A stretch of DNA of 64,000 bases, taken from the NCBI GenBank assembly GCA_947498415.1, contig CANMKB010000002.1, forward strand, positions 62,001 to 126,000, given 5' to 3'. The position numbers and the translations under genes were made by a program. Within the stretch, counting starts at the first letter, position 1. Each line of letters begins with the position of its first letter. This document shows, in pieces, positions 57,208 to 64,000 of the stretch. This DNA is from an uncultured Paracoccaceae bacterium (lineage in GTDB: Bacteria > Pseudomonadota > Alphaproteobacteria > Rhodobacterales > Rhodobacteraceae). The notes beneath the pieces are model-generated. The model had not been told where the DNA came from and searched no databases. It saw only the letters and a list, made by a program, of their open reading frames with translations.

Positions 57208-58983
57208 TTACCAGCGGCGCTCAAAGCGGCGGCGCAGGACAATTGCCAATGCGTTCATGATTACGAGGAAAACAAGCAACACGCAGATGGCTGCACCTGT
57301 TTTGGCCTCAAAGGCGCGTTCTGGGAAATCCGACCAGCGGAAGACCTGAACCGGCAGCACCGAAGCAGAGTCTGTGATGCCCGATGGAATATCCACGATA
57401 AAGGCCACCATGCCGATCATGATCAGCGGAGCGGTCTCCCCCAAGGCTTGCGCCATGCCGATGATTGTGCCGGTCAGTATACCGGGCATCGCCAAAGGTA
57501 GAACGTGATGGAATGTGGTTTGTAGTCTTGATGCCCCAACCCCCAGCGCCGCGTCGCGGATGGATGGTGGCACAGCTTTAATAGCAGCACGGGACGCGAT
57601 GATGATTGTTGGCAAGGTCATCAGTGCGAGAACGATACCACCGGCCAATGGGGCCGAACGTGGCACACCAAAGACACCCAGGAACACCGACAAGCCCAGC
57701 AAACCAAACACGATCGAAGGCACCGCCGCGAGGTTGTTGATGTTGACCTCTACGAAGTCAGTGAATTTGTTCTTAGGTGCGAATTCTTCAAGGTAGATCG
57801 CCGCAAAAACACCAATTGGGAAAGCCAGCAGGAACGTCACAAGCATCGTCCAGAAAGAGCCAACCACAGCCCCCCAGATCCCGGCCAGTTCAGGTTCACG
57901 GCTGTCGCCAGAGCTGAAGAAACGCCAGTTAAACACCTGATCAATTGCACCACGGTCTTTGAGCGTTTCAATCGCAACGATCTGTGTGTCAGATACTTTA
58001 CGCGCGACCGGTGGCAAGTCAGTGATCAACATTTGCCAATCAGACAGATTTTCAACAACGCCGTTGAGCGGTGATAGAACAACACCTTCGGCGGTCACAT
58101 CATCAACTTTGTTCAGTTTGATCCAGCCACTATTGGCTTTGATAAAGATCGTACGGTTGTCTTTGTCGATCTCCTCTGCACCCAGGTTGCCAGAAGCACG
58201 CGCTTCCAGGCCTTCGGCATCTGCGATCAGCTTGTCCCGCGCAGCTGTGCGTTGAGCGGCAAGCTTGGTGTTCTTCTCGCGCTCTTCTGCGTCAGTCGCA
58301 GATTCGGCGCGGCGTTTGAATTCTTGAACACCATTGTTTTGCAAAGCGGCCTTACGGCGCAGCGCTGTGGCATCCTCTAGCAACGCCAGCTTCACGTCGG
58401 CCAGCGCCTCGGCGAAATCGTTGGAAGTGGATGTGATTTTGGCGGTCTTACCGTCCATAACCACAGTCAGCTTGCCTGACACGTCAAATTCATCCAACTC
58501 ACCAAACAGACCCTTGAGATAAAGGTCGGTGACGTCAGAGGCGAGAAACCGATAGTCGATTGTTTGGCCCACCAAAGACGTATCGTTAGACACCATCTCA
58601 GCCAATTCAAAAGATGCGCCACCCGAAATCACATCATAAAGCTCACGCTTTTCAGTGCGACCTTTGATGTCAGGGAAAGTTTCGCGCAGGGTCGATTTGG
58701 TCAAACCTGCGAAATCAGCCCGCAGAATTTGTTTTGGATCGAGTTCGCCGGATGGATCAATATCCTCGGCGGCCAATGTCACGGGCAAGACAACATAGCT
58801 TTCGCTTACCGCGCTTGTGGCTTGCGAGATCACTGAGAACAGCAGTGTGAATAGGGCCAGACCTGCTGCGCCGATCGCCGCAATGCCGTAGGCTTTTAGA
58901 CGGGTTTCTGCCCGGCGACGACGCTTGAGGCGCTTATCATCCCCTGCAAGCAGAGAACCGTGGCTTCCTGTTATATCAACCAT
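57208..58983 (-). CDS. pstA: PstA permease with large periplasmic insertion
   Basis: 591 residues, about twice the length of E. coli PstA. The C-terminal 250 residues are the standard six-segment permease ([33 protein letters not shown] near 430 is the coupling region). The N-terminal 330 residues add one membrane segment (about 32-55) and a long, charged, partly coiled-coil region with [20 protein letters not shown] and [20 protein letters not shown], corresponding to the DUF3333-type extension of alphaproteobacterial PstA. Confidence 0.93.
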   Translation of the reverse strand: MVDITGSHGSLLAGDDKRLKRRRRAETRLKAYGIAAIGAAGLALFTLLFSVISQATSAVSESYVVLPVTLAAEDIDPSGELDPKQILRADFAGLTKSTLRETFPDIKGRTEKRELYDVISGGASFELAEMVSNDTSLVGQTIDYRFLASDVTDLYLKGLFGELDEFDVSGKLTVVMDGKTAKITSTSNDFAEALADVKLALLEDATALRRKAALQNNGVQEFKRRAESATDAEEREKNTKLAAQRTAARDKLIADAEGLEARASGNLGAEEIDKDNRTIFIKANSGWIKLNKVDDVTAEGVVLSPLNGVVENLSDWQMLITDLPPVARKVSDTQIVAIETLKDRGAIDQVFNWRFFSSGDSREPELAGIWGAVVGSFWTMLVTFLLAFPIGVFAAIYLEEFAPKNKFTDFVEVNINNLAAVPSIVFGLLGLSVFLGVFGVPRSAPLAGGIVLALMTLPTIIIASRAAIKAVPPSIRDAALGVGASRLQTTFHHVLPLAMPGILTGTIIGMAQALGETAPLIMIGMVAFIVDIPSGITDSASVLPVQVFRWSDFPERAFEAKTGAAICVLLVFLVIMNALAIVLRRRFERRW

Positions 58984-58994
58984 TTTCGTCTCTC

Positions 58995-60371
58995 TTAGTC
59001 ATACATTTCGCGGTAGCGGCGCACGATGCGCTGCGCGAGCACGTTCATTAGAAGGGTCACACAGAACAGTGTGAAGCCCAGCGTAAAGGCAGGTCCGGCG
59101 GCGGTTTCCGCCTCGGTGTCACCGGTGATCAGCATAACGATCTGTACGGTCACAGTGGTCACGGCCTCAAATGGATTTGCGGTTAGGTTTGCACCCTGCC
59201 CGGCTGCCATCACAACGATCATGGTTTCACCCACCGCCCGTGAAAAGCCCAACAACACCGCGGAAACCATGCCCGGCAAAGCCGCCGGCAAAACAACCTG
59301 ACGGATGGTTTCGGCCTTTGTGGCCCCAAGACCATAAGAGCCATCGCGCATCGCCTGAGGCACAGCGTTGATCACGTCATCTGACAGTGAAGAAATGAAT
59401 GGGATGATCATGATGCCCATAACCAAACCCGCAACCAATGCGGATTCAGATGAAATCGGCAGGCCGATGAAATCACCACTGTTTCGAAAGAACGGGGCGA
59501 CCGTGATCGCTGCAAAGAAGCCATAAACAACGGTTGGAATACCGGCCAAGAGTTCCAGCATCGGCTTGGCAAATGCACGCACGCGCTTGGAGGCAAAGTC
59601 AGACAGGTAGATCGCGGCGAACAGCCCAACCGGAACCGCCACAAACATCGCAATCAAAGTGATCAACAAGGTACCGGCGAACAATGGGATCGCACCCACT
59701 TTGTCGGCGTCCATGCTGCCGTGATGTACACCCGACAGAGGAGACCAAGTTGTGCCGAACAAATATTTGTCGACGCGCCAGTCCAGTTTATCAAAGAAGT
59801 TCAAGGTTTCAAAAATCAAAGAGCCGACGATGCCAACGGTGGTCAAAACCGCGATGGTCGCCATCGCCGCAAGAATAACCTGAACAACCTTTTCAGAATT
59901 GTTCCGCGCCCGGAATTCAACGTTTACGTTTCGCTGTGTGTGGCCTGCGGCGGCAAGAACACCCGCGATAACACCCAGCATACGCACCCAGGCCCAAGTG
60001 TTGGCCAGACCTGAATATTCTGCGGCAATTGCTTCTCGCACTTCACCGGTTTTAGACGCCACCGTCCCGGTCGCAATTGCTTTTGCGTCAGTCAGGATCA
60101 GCTCACGTTCGATGAAAACACTATCTGGCAAGGCATCATGAATAGCGCCCAGCAAGCTTGTATTGATGTGGTAATTGGAGGCCAGCGACAGGGTGATCAA
60201 CACGCCCAGACCGCTGAGTAGCACCCACAAAAATGAGTAAAACCCGTGGTAGGACGGGCGGGAATGCAATCGCGAAGGTTCGCCGCCAGAGGCCGCTTGA
60301 GCGCGGAACTTGGCGAGGAAGAAAGATGCGATCGCCACAACAAAGATAAAGGCGGTCAGGACAGCAGTCAT
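58995..60371 (-). CDS. pstC: PstC permease, extended form
   Basis: 458 residues from the ATG at 60371, which has GGGGA six bases upstream; the ATG at 60410 is an alternative. The C-terminal half is a typical PstC (GATKAETIRQVVLPAALPGM near 355). The N-terminal 190 residues form a PstC_N-like extension with two extra membrane segments and a periplasmic loop, matching the enlarged PstA partner. Confidence 0.93.
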   Translation of the reverse strand: MTAVLTAFIFVVAIASFFLAKFRAQAASGGEPSRLHSRPSYHGFYSFLWVLLSGLGVLITLSLASNYHINTSLLGAIHDALPDSVFIERELILTDAKAIATGTVASKTGEVREAIAAEYSGLANTWAWVRMLGVIAGVLAAAGHTQRNVNVEFRARNNSEKVVQVILAAMATIAVLTTVGIVGSLIFETLNFFDKLDWRVDKYLFGTTWSPLSGVHHGSMDADKVGAIPLFAGTLLITLIAMFVAVPVGLFAAIYLSDFASKRVRAFAKPMLELLAGIPTVVYGFFAAITVAPFFRNSGDFIGLPISSESALVAGLVMGIMIIPFISSLSDDVINAVPQAMRDGSYGLGATKAETIRQVVLPAALPGMVSAVLLGFSRAVGETMIVVMAAGQGANLTANPFEAVTTVTVQIVMLITGDTEAETAAGPAFTLGFTLFCVTLLMNVLAQRIVRRYREMYD

Positions 60372-60422
60372 TGGGATCCCCAAGGTGAATGGCACCTTTC
60401 CCAAAGGCACCTAAGTAGAACA

Positions 60423-60449
60423 AAACAGGGAGCGTATAGCCCCCTGTTT
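60423..60449 (-). terminator. intercistronic hairpin after pstS
   Basis: AAACAGGG (60423-60430) pairs with CCCTGTTT (60442-60449); on the minus strand the tail is TGTTCT. Placed between pstS and pstC, it probably attenuates read-through so PstS is made in excess. Confidence 0.6.
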
Positions 60450-60474
60450 CATTCGAGAGCAACTCAGAACTTTA

Positions 60475-61473
60475 TTAGTTCCACTCGTTGCCGGTCATTG
60501 GTGTCAAGTTCATGACGTTGGTCTTGATTTCTGTGTGCTTTTCAGCAGGCAGAGGGATCAGGCCTTTGTCCAGCAGGTAACCTTCGTCACCGGATGCTGC
60601 TTCGGACATGAACGCGTTCGCGTACTCTTGGATACCTGGAACAACACCAACGTGTGCTGCTTTGATGTAGAAGAACAAAGAGCGAGACACTGGGTAGTCG
60701 CCTGCTGCGATGTTTTCGAATGTTGGAACAACACCGTCAACAACTGCGCCTTTGATGGCGTCTGCGTTTTGGTCCAGGAAGGAGAAGCCGAATACGCCAA
60801 GTGCGTTCGGGTTTGCTTCCAGCTTAGAAACGATCAGGTTGTCGTTTTCGCCTGCTTCAACATATGCACCGTCTTCACGGATGTGAGAGCCGTCTTTTTT
60901 ACAGTATGCTTTGTCGCCAGCTTCCGCTTTCGCGCAACCTTTTTGCATCACCAGCTCTTCGAACGCGTCACGTGTACCGGAGGATGGTGGTGGGCCCAGA
61001 ACCTCGATTTTCAGTGCTGGCAGGGATGGGTCAACTTCGTCCCAAGTGGTTGGCTTAGGGCCTTCGGCCGCCAGAGCTGTCCACAGCTGAGCGCGTGTCA
61101 GTTCAAAGTCTTCACCAGCGTGTGCGTTTGCAACAACGATGCCGTCAAAGCCTACAACCGCTTCGGTGATTTCTGTGACGCCGTTTTCTGCGCACAGTTT
61201 GAATTCTTTCGCCTTCATGCGGCGAGATGCGTTGGTCATGTCTGGATGCTCAGTACCAACACCGGCACAGAACAATTTCAGACCGCCACCGGAACCAGTG
61301 GATTCAACAACTGGAGTTTGGAAATCTGTAGATTTACCAAATTGCTCTGCAACAGCTGTTGAGAATGGAAACACGGTGGAAGAACCAACGATACGGATCT
61401 GGTCGCGTGCGGCTGCGGATGTGGCAGCGATCGCTGTAATTGCTAGCGCGGACGCGGTCAGTTTTACGGACAT
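60475..61473 (-). CDS. pstS: PstS phosphate-binding protein
   Basis: 332 residues. Signal peptide ends near SAAA (about 22). The phosphate-binding segments are IRIVGSSTVFPFSTAVAEQF near 27-46 and PPSSGTRDAFEELV near 163. Periplasmic receptor for the Pst importer; a Pho box lies upstream. Confidence 0.96.
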   Translation of the reverse strand: MSVKLTASALAITAIAATSAAARDQIRIVGSSTVFPFSTAVAEQFGKSTDFQTPVVESTGSGGGLKLFCAGVGTEHPDMTNASRRMKAKEFKLCAENGVTEITEAVVGFDGIVVANAHAGEDFELTRAQLWTALAAEGPKPTTWDEVDPSLPALKIEVLGPPPSSGTRDAFEELVMQKGCAKAEAGDKAYCKKDGSHIREDGAYVEAGENDNLIVSKLEANPNALGVFGFSFLDQNADAIKGAVVDGVVPTFENIAAGDYPVSRSLFFYIKAAHVGVVPGIQEYANAFMSEAASGDEGYLLDKGLIPLPAEKHTEIKTNVMNLTPMTGNEWN

Positions 61474-61545
61474 GTTTAACTCCTGAATGTTCGAACCACC
61501 GTTCTTGGCGGCTTCGAGAAGGGAACTAAGTGTTCTGAGCTAAGC

Positions 61546-61578
61546 TTTTGTGACACGTATGTAACGCTTTTATGACAG
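61546..61578 (-). promoter_or_regulatory. Pho box, three 11-bp units
   Basis: On the minus strand three consecutive 11-mers read CTGTCATAAAA, GCGTTACATAC and GTGTCACAAAA. The CTGTCAT-like heads at 11-bp spacing are the PhoB-binding pattern. The block starts about 105 bp before the pstS ATG. Confidence 0.85.
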
Positions 61579-61600
61579 GGCGTTTTGCAGGCCAAAAATA

Positions 61601-62629
61601 TTAAGATTTAGGTAAAATAATTTGGAAACTGGTGCCCTGACCGACTTCAGATTCAATTTTCATGCGGCCTCGATGGCGATTCACGATGTGTTTTACAATC
61701 GCAAGGCCCAATCCGGTGCCTCCCATCTCGCGAGAGCGGTGAGAATCGATGCGATAGAATCGCTCTGTGAGGCGAGGAATATGAATCGGATCGATTCCCG
61801 GTCCTGTATCATTCACCGAAACACGCACCGCCGGAGATCGAAGAGCCGTGTCTTTTTCAGTTTCATCAAAGCTGATCGAAACGGTTCCATCTTCGCCACC
61901 GTATTTTACAGCGTTCTCAATCAAGTTGGTAAAGATTTGTACCAGTTGATCCCGATCGCCGGGCACGGTCATCGGTTCACTTGGCAGTCGCACATCCACC
62001 AGATGCCCCCGCTCGCGTGCGACTTCGTCCAGATTGCGTACGACGCTTAAAATCACATCCGCCAAATCAACATGTTCGGTCGGGCGCATCCGCGCATCTT
62101 CTTCGACCCGGCTCAGGGACAATAGATCCCCCACCAAGCGGTTCATTCGGCTTGCCTCATCGGCCATGATGCCCAAAAAGCGTTCGCGCGCGACGATGTC
62201 ATCTTTTGCAGGCCCAAGCAGCGTTTCAATGAAACCAAGCAAAGCGGTCAGGGGCGTTTTCAATTCATGGCTGACATTGGCAACAAATTCGCGGCGGATC
62301 TCACCGGCTTGTTCAACTTGGGTGATGTCTTGAAAACAGGCCAGCACGCCTGAGCATCCAGGCATATCGACAAAGGAACAGGTCACTTCATAACGCACCT
62401 CTTGGGCGCCTTCGTTATGAATGTAGATCGTGTGTTGGGTCTCGCGGGTGCGCAAACAGCTTTCAACAGCCGCGCTAAACCCCGGTTGGCGAAACACCAG
62501 AATGAATGTGCGCTTGTCATCTGCATTAGGTTTGATCGCCAATGCGCGGGGGTTTGCCCCCTGAATGCGAGCATCAGGGCCAATAAACACCGCCGGAAGC
62601 GGAATAGCATTAAGAAGTGATTTCACCAT
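61601..62629 (-). CDS. phoR: PhoR histidine kinase without membrane segments
   Basis: 342 residues. A PAS domain (about 5-105, AIPLPAVFIGPDARIQGANPRAL) leads to the H-box FVANVSHELKTPLTALLGF near 124 and a full ATPase domain (NLIENAVKYGGEDG, VNDTGPGI, GGTGLGLAIVKHIVNRH). The N-terminal transmembrane helices of E. coli PhoR are missing, so it is cytosolic or docks on Pst/PhoU. It is upstream of pstS, but the Pho box lies between them. Confidence 0.93.
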   Translation of the reverse strand: MVKSLLNAIPLPAVFIGPDARIQGANPRALAIKPNADDKRTFILVFRQPGFSAAVESCLRTRETQHTIYIHNEGAQEVRYEVTCSFVDMPGCSGVLACFQDITQVEQAGEIRREFVANVSHELKTPLTALLGFIETLLGPAKDDIVARERFLGIMADEASRMNRLVGDLLSLSRVEEDARMRPTEHVDLADVILSVVRNLDEVARERGHLVDVRLPSEPMTVPGDRDQLVQIFTNLIENAVKYGGEDGTVSISFDETEKDTALRSPAVRVSVNDTGPGIDPIHIPRLTERFYRIDSHRSREMGGTGLGLAIVKHIVNRHRGRMKIESEVGQGTSFQIILPKS

Positions 62630-62698
62630 AGTTACACAGCCCAGTCGTCGTCGGTATTTTGCGGCAGACTTGTGGAAGTGAGCTGAAATGTAAAGTGA

Positions 62699-62716
62699 AA
62701 GCCCTGTAACGGGCTT
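62699..62716 (-). terminator. candidate terminator after gamma carbonic anhydrase
   Basis: AAGCCC (62699-62704) pairs with GGGCTT (62711-62716) and overlaps the stop codon; the minus-strand tail is TCACTTTAC. Confidence 0.4.
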
Positions 62717-63236
62717 AGACCTGCGTTAACCCAGCCCGGAAACGACGCATGTTGTTCTGATAGCCAACAGCAGATTTACGCAATCCTTCGATCGCGGCAT
62801 CGTCCAATTGACGGACCACTTTGCCGGGGGATCCCATCACAAGTGAGCCATCTGGAATAACCTTACCTTCGGTGATCAGCGCATTGGCCCCGATCAGGCA
62901 ATTCTTACCGATCTTGGCCCCGTTCAGCACAGTGGCACCCATACCAATCAAGCTATTTTCGCCAATAGTACAGCCATGGAGCATGGCCTTATGGCCAATG
63001 GTGCACCCTGCCCCGATGATCAGTGGAAAGCCCATATCTGTGTGCAACACACAGTTTTCCTGAATGTTGCTGCCACTTCCAACGCAAATTTCTTCGTTGT
63101 CGCCGCGAAGCGTAGAGCCAAACCAGACAGAGGCCCCGTCTTTGACCACAATATTGCCAATCAGATTGGCATCCGGTGCGATCCAACTGTCTTGTGCAAT
63201 CTTTGGGGCAATGCCATCCAGCGCGTATAAAGTCAT
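62715..63236 (-). CDS. gamma carbonic anhydrase family protein
   Basis: 173 residues. Left-handed beta-helix with hexapeptide repeats from about 15 to 140. Three histidine ligands are visible: LHTDMGFP near 66, [13 protein letters not shown] near 84-90. The group (PaaY/YrdA type) often lacks measured anhydrase activity. It overlaps gmk by 4 bp. Confidence 0.88.
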   Translation of the reverse strand: MTLYALDGIAPKIAQDSWIAPDANLIGNIVVKDGASVWFGSTLRGDNEEICVGSGSNIQENCVLHTDMGFPLIIGAGCTIGHKAMLHGCTIGENSLIGMGATVLNGAKIGKNCLIGANALITEGKVIPDGSLVMGSPGKVVRQLDDAAIEGLRKSAVGYQNNMRRFRAGLTQV

Positions 63237-63889
63237 TTTTCGACCTCGATGAATTCTTTGTTCAGCCCACGGATGAAATCCATCATGCCCGGTTGCTGAG
63301 ACAACTTCAGACGTTCTGCCGAAATAATGGCCTTAAGCCGTTCAAAGGTCACATCCAGATTGTCGTTTACCAGAACATAGTCATAGCCATCCCAATGGCT
63401 GATCTCATCCCAGCTTTTGGACATGCGCTTTTGAATAACCTCTGGCGCATCCTGCCCCCGGCTTTCCAAGCGGCGGCGCAACTCTTTGATGGACGGCGGT
63501 AGAACAAAGATCGAAAGCACGTGATCTTGCAAGGACGAGCGGCTGATTTGCTGCGCCCCTTGCCAATCTACATCAAACAAAACGTCTTTCCCTTTTTCGA
63601 TCGCCGCCTGCACGGGCGCCTTGGGGGAGCCATAGAAGTTGCCGAACACATGGGCATGTTCCAACATACCGTCTTCGGTGACGGAGGCCTTAAAAGCATC
63701 TTCGCTCATAAAGTGGTAGTCTTCTCCATCCACTTCACCGGCGCGCGGTTGGCGTGTGGTGGCAGAGACAGAGAACGAAATCGTCGGGTCCCATTCTCGC
63801 AGCCTTTTGGACAAGGTCGATTTTCCAGCCCCAGACGGAGATGACAAAATAATGAGAAGGCCCCGGCGGTTTTCAAGACGGTTTTGCAT
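63233..63889 (-). CDS. gmk: guanylate kinase
   Basis: 218 residues. P-loop [17 protein letters not shown] near 14; GMP-binding [17 protein letters not shown] near 41 and the lid region near 130-150. Converts GMP to GDP, downstream of guaB in the pathway. It lies just after a yicC-like gene, a common neighbour. Confidence 0.96.
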   Translation of the reverse strand: MQNRLENRRGLLIILSSPSGAGKSTLSKRLREWDPTISFSVSATTRQPRAGEVDGEDYHFMSEDAFKASVTEDGMLEHAHVFGNFYGSPKAPVQAAIEKGKDVLFDVDWQGAQQISRSSLQDHVLSIFVLPPSIKELRRRLESRGQDAPEVIQKRMSKSWDEISHWDGYDYVLVNDNLDVTFERLKAIISAERLKLSQQPGMMDFIRGLNKEFIEVEK

Positions 63890-63891
63890 GA

Positions 63892-64000
63892 TTATTCCAC
63901 GTTCTGAACTTGTTCGCGCATTTGATCGATGAGGGCTTTAAGGTCCAGACCGATGCGGGTCAATTCGACATTTTGCGCCTTAGAGCACAGGGTGTTGGCC
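63892..64000 (-). CDS. YicC family protein, C-terminal end only
   Basis: The last 35 residues are in the window, ending [18 protein letters not shown], the hallmark C-terminus of YicC endoribonuclease-type proteins. The rest lies beyond the window. The stop is 2 bp before the gmk ATG. Confidence 0.85.
   Translation of the reverse strand, partial: ANTLCSKAQNVELTRIGLDLKALIDQMREQVQNVE

Noticed and set aside
60535..61362. 275-residue plus-strand ORF antisense to pstS
   Set aside because: Cysteine- and phenylalanine-rich composition typical of a shadow of pstS codons.

Overview
The window is a 64 kb piece of an alphaproteobacterial chromosome, almost certainly from the Rhodobacteraceae (Roseobacter/Rhodobacter group). 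Several independent marks point there: a circularly permuted two-piece tmRNA with tag ANDNRAPVAMAA, an SspB-type ClpXP adaptor, a hybrid kinase of the CckA type, an IscR with one cysteine, an iscR-nifS-sufBCDS operon interleaved with family-specific small genes, a recA SOS box of the GTTC-N7-GATC form, and a two-gene locus resembling the gene transfer agent (GTA) head-spike genes ghsA/ghsB. Nearly all of the window is housekeeping. I see no transposase, integrase, CRISPR array or rRNA operon. Coding density is high, and many neighbours overlap by 1-4 bases (TAATG, TGATG, ATGA, GTGA), which suggests translational coupling.

Layout. 1-385: ssrA tmRNA. 0.4-5 kb: serine hydrolase, rhodanese-ChrB/ChrA chromate efflux pair, SspB, small methyltransferase. 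5-12.3 kb: glycosyltransferase, fumC with two coupled small genes, sufE, lipoprotein, RNase D, purN-purM. 12.4-19.2 kb: tRNA-CAU (probably Ile2), orphan EnvZ-like kinase, metallo-hydrolase, two identical tRNA-Asn genes, Tex, HerA-like ATPase. 19.2-19.66 kb: a gene-poor gap with two orphan terminators and likely small RNAs. 19.66-25.5 kb: IalB-like protein and an envelope operon (L,D-transpeptidase, lpxD, dedicated ACP, ketoacyl synthase), with a divergent DUF882 peptidase. 25.5-27.3 kb: GTA head-spike pair and tRNA-Arg. 27.4-36.2 kb: iscR-suf operon. 36.2-44.5 kb: alpha/beta hydrolase, duplicated HD-domain protein, glutamine amidotransferase, TypA, VOC and DUF1330 proteins, AlaRS. 44.6-54.8 kb: recA, sulfotransferase-like gene, cckA, RsmB-like methyltransferase, guaB, a RACo-like corrinoid activator, small envelope genes, tRNA-Gly. 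54.9-62.6 kb: phoR-pstSCAB-phoU-phoB with a Pho box. 62.7-64 kb: gamma carbonic anhydrase, gmk and the end of a yicC gene.

How parts work together. ssrA tags stalled nascent chains, and SspB delivers tagged proteins to ClpXP. IscR, reading iron-sulfur status, sits first in the suf operon with a perfect palindromic operator over its own -10 box; sufE is unlinked at 8.3 kb. PhoR/PhoB control pst through a triple 11-bp Pho box. CckA, which controls GTA production in Rhodobacter through ChpT-CtrA, is in the same window as the spike genes.

The most novel-looking parts are the 19.2-19.66 kb gap (two candidate small RNAs with partly complementary C-rich and G-rich segments), the detached GTA spike locus with a GHS-variant SGNH domain, the lpxD-ACP-KAS operon, the tandem HD protein, and a short 3'-end repeat whose one copy encodes a protein C-terminus. 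All functional calls rest on reading motifs by eye; no database search was run.
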